The notes beneath the pieces are model-generated. The model had not been told where the DNA came from. It was given only the letters and a program-made list of their open reading frames with translations, and searched no databases. Source: Belnapia moabensis DSM 16746 (lineage in GTDB: Bacteria; Pseudomonadota; Alphaproteobacteria; Acetobacterales; Acetobacteraceae). From it: a stretch of DNA of 38,788 nucleotides. This document shows positions 19,062 to 26,728 of this stretch, in pieces. The DNA lies in contig NZ_JQKB01000049.1 in the NCBI RefSeq assembly GCF_000745835.1, positions 1 through 38,788 of the forward strand, read 5' to 3'. Both the position numbers and the translations under genes were made by a program. The stretch's first letter is position 1; each line of letters begins with the position of its first letter.

Positions 19062-19544
19062 ATGAGCAGCATCCTTCTGCCGTATATCCATTACGTCGCA
19101 CTCTACCTCGGCGTCGCCCTGACCGGCGGCTCCGTGGTCCACCTGCCGCTCGCACCTGGTCGCTACCTGCTCATAGGTTTGGTCGGCGTGGTCGTGTTTA
19201 TCCTGGCCTCGGTTGCGGACGCCCGACGCAGGCATGCGACTGCGGTCGAGGGTGAGAGCGCGTCCATCGGCAGCTACATCGGCTGGAGCGTGCTTCTCTC
19301 GATCGGCCTCGGCATGCTGAGCGGCTCCATCCAGCACTTCCTCGACTTCCCCCACTACGCGGCTGTCCTGTTGCCACTTGGGGTGCTGCTGAGCTTGGCA
19401 GCCTATGTGGGCCGTGAGCGGCTGTCGCTTTCGGGCCCTAAGCTCGTCAAGCTCGGCGCAGCGGCGGTGTCCTTTGCTCTGGTTCTTGCGCTGGGCCTCG
19501 ACCTGCTCGCGGACGAACTCGTGCCGCACGGCCACGACCACTAA
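19062..19544 (+). CDS. Small integral membrane protein with His-rich tail
   Basis: 160 residues with about five hydrophobic segments (near 5-25, 31-50, 67-90, 94-112, 130-150) and a C-terminus ending HGHDH. No family recognised. The His-rich end and the position directly after a nickel-cobalt exporter pseudogene and before the chromate genes hint at a metal-related role, but nothing in the sequence proves transport. It converges with the Cj0069-family gene, leaving 54 bases between the two stops. The start is the first ATG of the frame; no strong binding site precedes it. Confidence 0.65.
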   Translation: MSSILLPYIHYVALYLGVALTGGSVVHLPLAPGRYLLIGLVGVVVFILASVADARRRHATAVEGESASIGSYIGWSVLLSIGLGMLSGSIQHFLDFPHYAAVLLPLGVLLSLAAYVGRERLSLSGPKLVKLGAAAVSFALVLALGLDLLADELVPHGHDH

Positions 19545-19598
19545 CGGTTGGGCACGGCAAGGCTGCCTACAATGGGCAGCTAACGCCGTAGCGAAGAC

Positions 19599-20654
19599 CT
19601 ATGCAGGTCGTGCGGACGACCGAAGCCGCTCCTCGGCCAGCCGCGCGATCTCGGCGGGCGCCTGGTCGGGGATGGCGAACACCGAGCTCACATTGATCTC
19701 ACAGAGCACGTAGGTGTCCTCGCCATCTGGCCCATGCGGCCCGTAGAGGAAGTCGGCATCCCAGATGATGGGCAACTTCTCCCTCATTAGGCCAAGCGTC
19801 CTCATCAACCCCGGTGTCCAATCCGTTTCCATCAGCGTCCGCAGGCGCTGGAACTGCGGGGCCGAGGCCGGGCGCATGATGCGCGGGCCCGGCTGCGCCG
19901 CCGGGGAGTCCGGCCCTTCGGGCGGCGGCGGGATGAGCGCCTTGATGAACTGGTGACCGAAGCCGACAACCTTATCGGCACTCATGTAGCAGCGGATCAT
20001 GCCGTCCGACAGTCGCGGCTGGAACGGCTGGTCGACCACACACCCGTCCTCCGCGAAGTAAGCGTCGCAGCGCTCCAGGAAGTCCGCGAACGGGACCTCC
20101 TCCGGCAGGCTGCCCTTCCGCGCTTCGAGCACGCGGACCATGCCGTTTTGCTCGGGAAGAAGTTCAACCTTCCAGGTGCCCTGGCCGCCGTTGCCGCGGT
20201 TCCGCTTGAGCACGCGTGGGCCGTCTGACCGGAGGCGGCGCGGGAACTCAGCCTCCAGTTCCTCGGGAGAGCGGTAGAGGTGGGTGTCCGTGCCCCAGCC
20301 AAGGTGCCGGGTGCGATGAAGGACCTCCTTGGTGCCCATCTTCAGGATGACGTCCGGGTGGGCACTGACCCACACGCCCTGCGAGGCGACGTCGCGCAGC
20401 ATCGCGTCGAGCCGGTGCCGATTGCGGCCGCCGTCCTGTGGGTTGACCCAGACGAGGGCGCCGTCCACGCCCAGAAGCTGGGCCCGCACCTCATCTTCTG
20501 CCTCCTCGGAGTAAACCGCAGGCTCCGCGTGAATGCCGCGCGCGGTCAACTCCTGGAAGAGTTGGTGGTACCTGTTGTTCGCCGGGGTCGCGGTCGCGCG
20601 CGCCTCACGGTCGCCGCGCCAGAGCAGCGCCACCTTGCCGACTATCTTCGTCAT
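19599..20654 (-). CDS. Cj0069-family protein (ATP-grasp-like)
   Basis: 351 residues. The start at 20654 is fixed by AGGAGG six bases upstream. I recognise the family named after Campylobacter Cj0069, whose function is not established. Features resemble ATP-grasp ligases: a Lys in a Gly-rich strand (RVLKRNRGNGGQGTW), a late acidic/Asn metal site (LCEINVSSV), and an IIWDADFLYG strand. No signal peptide or membrane segment. It lies 102 bases behind chrB on the same strand and is probably co-transcribed with it, so it may belong to the chromate response. Confidence 0.75.
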   Translation of the reverse strand: MTKIVGKVALLWRGDREARATATPANNRYHQLFQELTARGIHAEPAVYSEEAEDEVRAQLLGVDGALVWVNPQDGGRNRHRLDAMLRDVASQGVWVSAHPDVILKMGTKEVLHRTRHLGWGTDTHLYRSPEELEAEFPRRLRSDGPRVLKRNRGNGGQGTWKVELLPEQNGMVRVLEARKGSLPEEVPFADFLERCDAYFAEDGCVVDQPFQPRLSDGMIRCYMSADKVVGFGHQFIKALIPPPPEGPDSPAAQPGPRIMRPASAPQFQRLRTLMETDWTPGLMRTLGLMREKLPIIWDADFLYGPHGPDGEDTYVLCEINVSSVFAIPDQAPAEIARLAEERLRSSARPA

Positions 20655-20756
20655 CGAGAACCTCCTCAATCCGGAGACCGAATCCATCCGCACCGTGAGG
20701 GTCCGGCGGTCAGGGCGAATCGCTCCGCCACGAGCAGGCAGCCGACTATGCGGCCC

Positions 20757-21758
20757 TCAGCCGCGCTTCCTTCGGTAGACTTCGTACAGGTCATCGAGCA
20801 CGGCGGCGCCGCGCTCAAGCCGCCTACCATCGTCCCGATTGGCGGCCGCGATGCCGTCCATGACGTGCGCGATTCCTGTTGCTTCCCCGCGACCGAACTT
20901 GGCGTCCTTGAGGTCGATGTCGTGCACGATCTCGGCGATGACGGCGAGCGCTGGGTCGTCGAGGCCCGTGCGCGACACCAGCACCTCAAAGGTGCAGCGG
21001 TCACCTTCGTGCGTGAACTCGCCCTCGTACATGTCGAAGCGCAGTTCCCCAGGCTCCGGTTCGTAGCCCTTGGCCGGGACGAACTTGAACCGGGCATCCG
21101 GGTCAATGAACCGGCGGATCAGCCATGCCGAGGCGATGCGGTCCACATAGACGCCATGTCGCGTCACCCAGACCCGTCCACGGAGCTCATCCATCGCGGC
21201 GCCGCCAGCCGGTTGCTCCCGCTGCTCATCCGCCATCGTCTCGTCCTCCTGTAGTCGGGCCTCCAGGCCCGAAAGCAGGCCTTCAACCGTCTCGCGTCCG
21301 TTCGCCCCGAAGAAGTCGATCGCCGCCACCCGTGCCACTTCCGTCCGCATCCGGGACAGCTTGGCCCGCGCCTCACCGGGGCTGGCCGGGGCGCCCTCGG
21401 TGTCCAGCGCCGCAGCGAGGGCACGGGCGTCCTTCGAGACAGCGTCGTAGTCCTCGGCGCGGGCGGCATTGAACAGGCCGCGGACGTCGTCGTCGGAAAG
21501 GCCGTGGACGAGCCGGGCCTCCCAGATCATCCCCTCGCCGCCGAGTTCGCCGATCTCCTTGAGTAGCCACTCAAAGTCTTCCTGGGCCTGCTCACCCGCA
21601 GGGAGGGCATAGGCGGCGTTCCTCACCGCCACAGCGCCCAGTGCCTGCAAGCGCCGCCAGACCTTCACCCGGGGGTAGCCGGGCTTGGCTGGAAGTTGGT
21701 GGACCAGCAGCAGCCAGCGGGCTGGCTCCGCCTGCATAGGGGGTTCAGGGTCACTCAC
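20757..21758 (-). CDS. chrB: Chromate-responsive regulator ChrB
   Basis: 333 residues in two parts: an N-terminal domain (about 12-180) with the WLLLVHQLPAKPGYPRVKVW opening typical of ChrB, and a C-terminal domain (about 200-333) with the RIASAWLIRRFIDP box and several conserved Asp, His and Cys positions. ChrB is known as a chromate-sensing regulator of chr operons. The C-terminal domain recurs as a separate protein at 22826-23317. It diverges from the superoxide dismutase operon across about 95 bases holding a 16-bp dyad. The start is uncertain: GTG at 21758 is used; TTG at 21761 and ATG at 21737 are in frame and none has a clear binding site. Confidence 0.9.
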   Translation of the reverse strand: MSDPEPPMQAEPARWLLLVHQLPAKPGYPRVKVWRRLQALGAVAVRNAAYALPAGEQAQEDFEWLLKEIGELGGEGMIWEARLVHGLSDDDVRGLFNAARAEDYDAVSKDARALAAALDTEGAPASPGEARAKLSRMRTEVARVAAIDFFGANGRETVEGLLSGLEARLQEDETMADEQREQPAGGAAMDELRGRVWVTRHGVYVDRIASAWLIRRFIDPDARFKFVPAKGYEPEPGELRFDMYEGEFTHEGDRCTFEVLVSRTGLDDPALAVIAEIVHDIDLKDAKFGRGEATGIAHVMDGIAAANRDDGRRLERGAAVLDDLYEVYRRKRG

Positions 21759-21791
21759 CAAAGCATCTTAGCACCGAAAGAGCGGCCACCA

Positions 21792-21807
21792 AGATACGCT
21801 TGTATCT
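21792..21807. promoter_or_regulatory. Dyad in the chrB divergent promoter region, candidate ChrB operator
   Basis: AGATAC, GCTT, GTATCT: a perfect 6-4-6 inverted repeat lying 34 bases from the chrB start and 47 from the dismutase start. Position and symmetry suit an operator controlling both directions. The link to ChrB is inference. Confidence 0.5.
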
Positions 21808-21827
21808 AGGAAACCGCAGACGTAGGA

Positions 21828-21849
21828 GTCCCGCATCACAAGGCGGGAC
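21828..21849 (+). other. Hairpin in the leader of the chromate operon
   Basis: Perfect 7-bp arms (GTCCCGC and GCGGGAC) with an eight-base loop end five bases before the ATG at 21855. In the mRNA the stem would cover the ribosome-binding region, so it could limit initiation. No strong binding site is otherwise visible. Confidence 0.4.
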
Positions 21850-21854
21850 GTCAG

Positions 21855-22829
21855 ATGACCTACGAAGTCCTCCCGCTGCCATTCAAGCCGCACCGACTCG
21901 ACGGCCTCTCCGACCGGCTGCTGGTCGGCCACTACGAGAACAACTACGGCGGCGCGGTCCGCCGCCTGAATGCCATCGAAGGCCGCCTTTCTGGCCTCGA
22001 CTTCGGGGTTGCGCCGGTCTTCGACCTCAACGGGATCGGCCGCGAGCGGCTCATCGCCGCCAACTCCATGATCCTGCACGAGGCCTACTTCGACGCCCTT
22101 GGTGGCTCCGGCGAGCCGGACGGCGGCTTGGCCCGGGCGCTTGAGCGCTACTTCGGCTCGGTCGACCACTGGCGCGCCGAGTTCACGACCATGGGCAAGG
22201 CGCTGGCAGGTGGCTCTGGGTGGGTGCTGCTGACCTGGTCCGAGCGGCTGGGCAGGCTGACCAACCAGTGGGCGGCTGACCATGCCCACACCCTGGCCGA
22301 CGGCGCCGTGGTGCTCGCGCTCGACATGTACGAGCACGCCTACGCCCTCGATTTCGGCGCCAAGGCGGGCGCCTACGTCGACGCCTTCATGCGCAATATC
22401 CATTGGGAGCGCATCGAGGCCCGCCATGGACGGGCGCTGGACCCCGCCGTGCCACGCCCGGCTTGGCCGAACCCGGACGTCCCAAAGGTCACCGCCACCG
22501 AACTCCGCACCATGCTGGACCGTGTCGAGGAGGTGACCCTGGTGGATGTCTGCCTGCCCATCGACCTGCCTCGGCGCACTGACATGCTGCCCGGGGCGCG
22601 CTTCCTCCCGCCGGAAGCCATCGCCGACTGGGCGGGCGAGTTGCCCAGGGACCGGCCTGTAGTCGCCTACTGCGTCTACGGCTTCCAGGTCAGTGGCGAG
22701 GCTACCGCCGAGCTCCGGCGGCAAGGCATCGACGCCCGCGCGCTCGCGGGCGGCATCACCACGTGGCACGCCATGGGTGGCCCAACCGTGCCGCTAACCC
22801 CAGAACAGAAGCGAGGAGACGGGCTATGA
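21855..22829 (+). CDS. Fe/Mn superoxide dismutase-rhodanese fusion (ChrC-like)
   Basis: 324 residues. Residues 1-200 are an Fe/Mn superoxide dismutase with all four metal ligands: His26 (GHYENNYGG), His75 (ILHEAY), Asp157 and His161 (LDMYEHAY). Residues about 210-310 form a rhodanese domain with catalytic Cys273 in YCVYGFQVS. Dismutases (ChrC) are known members of chr operons, where they handle superoxide made during chromate reduction. The attached sulfurtransferase suggests a combined job in oxygen-radical and thiol or persulfide handling. First gene of the rightward operon. Its TGA overlaps the next ATG (ATGA). Confidence 0.92.
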   Translation: MTYEVLPLPFKPHRLDGLSDRLLVGHYENNYGGAVRRLNAIEGRLSGLDFGVAPVFDLNGIGRERLIAANSMILHEAYFDALGGSGEPDGGLARALERYFGSVDHWRAEFTTMGKALAGGSGWVLLTWSERLGRLTNQWAADHAHTLADGAVVLALDMYEHAYALDFGAKAGAYVDAFMRNIHWERIEARHGRALDPAVPRPAWPNPDVPKVTATELRTMLDRVEEVTLVDVCLPIDLPRRTDMLPGARFLPPEAIADWAGELPRDRPVVAYCVYGFQVSGEATAELRRQGIDARALAGGITTWHAMGGPTVPLTPEQKRGDGL

Positions 22830-23317
22830 CGAGGTGGGTTACGCGCGAGCGCCCGAAGATCGACCGCATAGCCTGCCCCTGGCTGATCCGGCGCTTCGTC
22901 GAGCCGGGCGCCGAGTTCCTCTACGTGCCGACTGAGCGCGTTTTCGAGGTGGCCAAGGAGACGGGCGCGACGCCCTACGACATCCCTGGGGCCGAGCCGT
23001 TCTCGCATGACGGCGACCTCTGCTCCTTTGGCGCCTTCATCAAGCACTACGGCCTCAAGGATTCCGCCCTTGACCGGCTCGCAGTCATCGTGCGCGGTGC
23101 GGACACGGCCCGGCATGACCTCGCCCCGGAGGCGTCCGGCCTGCACGCCATCTCCATGGGGCTGTCCGCGAATATTCTGGATGACCAGGCCATTCTTGAG
23201 CAGGGCATGGTCATCTACGACGCCCTCTACGCTTGGTGCCGGGGCAGCGCGGGCGAGATACACAACTGGACGTCGCCTAAGCAGGCGCATGCCCTGGCGC
23301 CGGAGGGCGTTCCTTGA
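22826..23317 (+). CDS. Stand-alone ChrB C-terminal domain protein
   Basis: 163 residues matching the second half of ChrB: RERPKIDRIACPWLIRRFVE, then a Cys-containing LCSFGAFIKHYGL segment and an Asp-rich VIVRGADTARHDL box. It has no DNA-binding half, so it is unlikely to be a repressor; an accessory or enzymatic role is more likely. GAGGAGACGGGCT precedes the ATG, which overlaps the dismutase stop by four bases. Its own stop overlaps the next start by four bases, so translation is probably coupled through dismutase, this gene and chrA. Confidence 0.88.
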   Translation: MTRWVTRERPKIDRIACPWLIRRFVEPGAEFLYVPTERVFEVAKETGATPYDIPGAEPFSHDGDLCSFGAFIKHYGLKDSALDRLAVIVRGADTARHDLAPEASGLHAISMGLSANILDDQAILEQGMVIYDALYAWCRGSAGEIHNWTSPKQAHALAPEGVP

Positions 23318-24699
23318 GCGGCGCCGCGACGAAGCCGGTCGAGACCAGTTCTCCCGCTGGCGCGGCGCCCGAGACGGCCGCCGCCATGCCCACCTTCGGC
23401 GAGGCGCTGCGCGTGTGGCTGAAGGTCGGCCTGCTCTCCTTCGGCGGCCCGGCCGGGCAGATCGCGCTGCTGCACAGGGAGGTGGTGGACGACCGCCGCT
23501 GGGTTTCCGACGCACGATTCCTGCACGCCCTCAACTTCTGCACCTTGCTCCCGGGGCCGGAGGCGCAGCAGCTTGCCACCTACCTCGGGTGGCTGCTGCA
23601 TGGGGTGCGCGGGGGGGTCGCCGCAGGCGTCCTGTTCGTCCTTCCGGGCATGGTGGTGATGCTTGGTCTCTCCATCCTCTACGCCACCCTGGGCGAGGTG
23701 CCGGTCGTCTCCGCGCTGTTCTTCGGCCTGAAATGCGCCGTGCTGGTGCTGGTGGTCGAGGCGCTGCTGCGGGTGGCGCGGCGGGCGCTCAAGACCAACG
23801 CCGCCTGGGCGCTGGCCGCCGCCGCCTTCGTCGCACTCTACGCATTCGGTGTGCCCTTCCCGGTCGTGGTCCTGGCCGCCGCGCTGATCGGCTACTTCGC
23901 CCCGGGCGCCTTCAAAGGCGGTAGCCATGGCGAGGCAAAGGACGGCCCGCCCGCGGTGCTGGACGCGGTGCTCGCAGCCGATCCAGGTCGCCCCGCCCGG
24001 CTCGCGGCGAAGGCGTGGCGCGCGGGCTGGATCGGCGTTGCACTCTGGCTGCTGCCGGTCGTCCTGCTCATGGCGTCCGGGGCCGGGATCTTTGCCGATG
24101 TCGCCTGGTTCTTCTCCAAGATGGCGGTGGTCACCGTCGGCGGCGCCTACGCCGTGCTGGCCTATGTCGCGCAGGAGGCGGTGCAGGGCTACGGCTGGCT
24201 CTCGCCCGACCAGATGCTGGTTGGCCTCGGCCTCGCCGAGACCACGCCCGGGCCGCTGATCCTGGTGTTGCAGTTCGTCGGCTTCCTGGCGGGCTACGGC
24301 CAGGGCGGGCTCGCCTGGGGCGTGTTGGCCGCCGTGCTGACGGTATGGGTCACCTTCGCACCCTGTTTCGCCTTCATCTTCCTCGGCGCGCCCTATGTGG
24401 AGCGCCTGCACTCCAACCGGGAGCTCACCAGCGCGCTGGCGGCGGTCACCGCCGCCGTGGTCGGCGTCATCGCCAACCTGGCGCTCTGGTTCGGTCTGCG
24501 GGTGCTCTTCGCGGATGTACACCGGGTGGAGGTTGGCCCAGTGACTCTGGACATGCCGGTCCTGGGCAGCCTGGACCCACTCGCCCTGGCGCTCGCCGCG
24601 CTAGCCGCAATGTGCCTGTTCCGCCTCAAGCTCGGCTTGCTGCCGACACTCGGCACCACCGCCGCGGTCGGGCTGGTTGCAAAGCTTGCCCTCGGGTGA
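23314..24699 (+). CDS. chrA: Chromate efflux transporter ChrA
   Basis: 461 residues, the usual size for a two-domain CHR-family transporter. It expels chromate from the cytoplasm using membrane potential or protons. Two homologous halves are visible: the first has the LSFGGPAGQIALLHREVV box and LLPGPEAQQLATYLGW, the second has VTVGGAYAVLAYVAQEAV and ETTPGPLILVLQFVGF. About ten hydrophobic segments lie between and after them. The start is TTG at 23314, overlapping the previous stop (TTGA); an in-frame ATG lies about 24 codons in (MPTFGEALRVW) and could be the functional start. Confidence 0.95.
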   Translation: MSGAATKPVETSSPAGAAPETAAAMPTFGEALRVWLKVGLLSFGGPAGQIALLHREVVDDRRWVSDARFLHALNFCTLLPGPEAQQLATYLGWLLHGVRGGVAAGVLFVLPGMVVMLGLSILYATLGEVPVVSALFFGLKCAVLVLVVEALLRVARRALKTNAAWALAAAAFVALYAFGVPFPVVVLAAALIGYFAPGAFKGGSHGEAKDGPPAVLDAVLAADPGRPARLAAKAWRAGWIGVALWLLPVVLLMASGAGIFADVAWFFSKMAVVTVGGAYAVLAYVAQEAVQGYGWLSPDQMLVGLGLAETTPGPLILVLQFVGFLAGYGQGGLAWGVLAAVLTVWVTFAPCFAFIFLGAPYVERLHSNRELTSALAAVTAAVVGVIANLALWFGLRVLFADVHRVEVGPVTLDMPVLGSLDPLALALAALAAMCLFRLKLGLLPTLGTTAAVGLVAKLALG

Positions 24700-24742
24700 A
24701 CACGGTCTCCCTTCGTAAAGACAAATGAACGAGGAGACGACA

Positions 24743-25669
24743 ATGGTGCAATCGACCTTCCGCCGCTCTGCCCTTGCCGGACTGGCCTTGCTCGCCGTCG
24801 GGTCAACGCCAACCCTCGCCCAGCAACCGGGTGGAACGCCCAACGCTGACTGGCACCGGACGGTGGATGACGCGCTCGGCAAGCCGGGCACAGAGCAGCC
24901 CGGCGGCGTGTGGCGGGTTTCGCTGCCGCGCACGGACTTGAAAGTCACGCTAGACGGAGTGCAGATCCGCCCGGGCTTTGCGCTCGGTTCCTGGCTGGCC
25001 TTCCAGCAACATGGGCAGGAACTGATGGTGATGGGCGACCTCGTGGTACTCGAGACCGAAATCGCGCCGGTGATGCGCCGCCTGGCGGAGGGCGGCATCG
25101 AGGTCACGGCGCTGCACAACCATCTGCTCCGGGCCCAGCCCGCGACCATGTACCTCCACGTCGGCGGACACGGTGACGCCGCGAAGCTCGCCTCCGCGCT
25201 CCGAAGCGCATTGCGGGAGACCGCAACCCCATTGCAGGGAGCCGCGGGACCGGTCGGCGAGCAGGGCGTCGAGGGTGTGGACACCGCCGCCTTTGCCCGT
25301 GCGCTGGGCCGGGAGGGCCGGGCCACTGGGAGCGTCTACGGTGTTGCCGTGCCGCGGGCCGAGCCGGTGCGCGACGACGGCATGGAGGTGCCGACCGCGA
25401 TGGGCTCCGCGACCGCGATCAACCTCCAAGCCGCCGGGAACGGCAGGGGTGCGGTCACCGGCGACTTCGTCCTGAATGCCGATGAGGTGGTTCCAGTCCA
25501 GCGTGCGCTGGTGGAGCACGGCATCGAGGTCACAGCCATCCACAACCACATGCTTCAAGATGAGCCCCGCATCTTCTTCATGCACTTCTGGGGCGTGGAC
25601 GACCCCGAGAAGTTGGGCCGCGGCCTGCGCGCGGCGATCGAGCGCACCAAGAGCCGTCCCGCTGGGTAG
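24743..25669 (+). CDS. Exported DUF1259 (LppY/LpqO-type) protein, two repeats
   Basis: 308 residues with a signal peptide ending near TLAQQ (about residue 27). Two DUF1259 units follow: about 30-155 with GIEVTALHNHLL and about 165-300 with GIEVTAIHNHML, each carrying a conserved LHNH or IHNH pair likely to bind metal. Function of the family is unknown, but it is often found beside chrA. ATG at 24743 is chosen because GAGGAG lies six bases upstream; the in-frame ATG at 24725 has no site. Fourth gene of the chromate operon. Confidence 0.85.
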   Translation: MVQSTFRRSALAGLALLAVGSTPTLAQQPGGTPNADWHRTVDDALGKPGTEQPGGVWRVSLPRTDLKVTLDGVQIRPGFALGSWLAFQQHGQELMVMGDLVVLETEIAPVMRRLAEGGIEVTALHNHLLRAQPATMYLHVGGHGDAAKLASALRSALRETATPLQGAAGPVGEQGVEGVDTAAFARALGREGRATGSVYGVAVPRAEPVRDDGMEVPTAMGSATAINLQAAGNGRGAVTGDFVLNADEVVPVQRALVEHGIEVTAIHNHMLQDEPRIFFMHFWGVDDPEKLGRGLRAAIERTKSRPAG

Positions 25670-25679
25670 GAGGACAGCC

Positions 25680-26357
25680 ATGCGCTCCGAGCGGACACTG
25701 CTCTCCCGGCGTTGCGCGCTCCTCGCTGGGCCCGGCTTATTGCTGGCTGGGCACCGTGCCGCGGCCCAGGGGCAGGCGAGGCGCCTCGACTTCGCGGACG
25801 TGGCGGTCGGGGCGCCGCCGCCAGGATTCTCCTTCGCGCTGACCGGCGGTGGACCGCCGGTGCGCTGGGCTGTGCTGGAGGATCCGTCCTCTCCGGCCGG
25901 GCCCAGGGTGCTGGCCGAAACAAGCGGGGACCGCACCGACAGCCGGTTCCCGCTGGCCATCCTGGACGGCGTGTCAGCGCGGGACGTGGCTGTCTCGGTC
26001 CGGTTCAAGCCGGTGTCCGGCACCGTCGACCAGGCGGCCGGGCTGGTGGTCCGGCTGCGCGACGCACGCAACTACTACATCGCCCGGGCCGACGCGCTGG
26101 AGGACAACGTCCGCCTGTACCGGGTCGTGGATGGGCGTCGCATCCAGTTCGCCGGTGTGGACGTCCGGGTGCCGCGCGGTCGCTGGCAGGCGCTGGGTCT
26201 ACGGATCGAGGGCGACCGGCTCGCGGTCTCGCTCAATGGCCGGGAGCTCTTCACGGCGACGGACCGGACCTTCGCTGAGGCGGGCCGGGTCGGGCTCTGG
26301 ACCAAGGCCGACAGTGTGACCCACTTCGACGCCTTGGAGGTTCAGGTTCTGCGCTGA
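25680..26357 (+). CDS. Exported concanavalin-like (DUF1080-type) protein
   Basis: 225 residues. An N-terminal export signal with RR (LLSRRCALLAGPGLLLAG, possibly Tat) is followed by a beta-rich domain of about 190 residues. The pattern YYIARADALEDNVRLYRVVD, then VSLNGRELF and VGLWTKADSVTHFD, is that of laminin-G/DUF1080 folds. AGGAGG lies six bases before the ATG and the gene is 10 bases behind the DUF1259 gene, so it is the last member of the chromate operon. A hairpin follows the stop at once. Binding of a sugar or cell-surface polymer is possible; nothing visible indicates catalysis. Confidence 0.78.
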   Translation: MRSERTLLSRRCALLAGPGLLLAGHRAAAQGQARRLDFADVAVGAPPPGFSFALTGGGPPVRWAVLEDPSSPAGPRVLAETSGDRTDSRFPLAILDGVSARDVAVSVRFKPVSGTVDQAAGLVVRLRDARNYYIARADALEDNVRLYRVVDGRRIQFAGVDVRVPRGRWQALGLRIEGDRLAVSLNGRELFTATDRTFAEAGRVGLWTKADSVTHFDALEVQVLR

Positions 26358-26380
26358 CCGGGAAAAGTATGCTCTCCCGG
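26358..26380 (+). terminator. Probable terminator of the chromate operon
   Basis: CCGGGA and TCCCGG separated by 11 bases start on the base after the stop codon of the last operon gene. The position is right for a terminator, though no T-run follows. Confidence 0.5.
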
Positions 26381-26728
26381 AACCCCAAAGAACATGGGCG
26401 ATCTTGGCATTCACCCGGACATAAGATGCAGAAGGTTATGGCCGAACCGGAAGAGCTCCTGCTGCGCCGCTGTTGCTGTCGGTAAGTCGAAGATACGCAA
26501 CAGGCCGGACGTCACTGAAGACAGCACATCGTCATTCCAAGCTTTTGATGATGATGAACCAAGTCACGGGCTTCTGACGAAGCAGAAAACTTGCGCGTGT
26601 CAGACTTGCACTGACGTCCGGATGTTCTGTTTGCCAAGCCCGATAGTGGCTCGGATGGACAGCAGAAGTCTCCAATCAGGATGCAAATAACCTCGCTGTA
26701 GAACAGCGAGAGCGGGAGGGTTACGCCC
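26381..26728. other. Gene-free region before the GMC gene
   Basis: No supported gene. Base composition is less GC-rich than the flanks (for example 26510-26620), as expected of a promoter region or foreign insert. The last bases (GGGAGG at about 26713-26718) are the binding site for the GMC gene. Confidence 0.4.
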
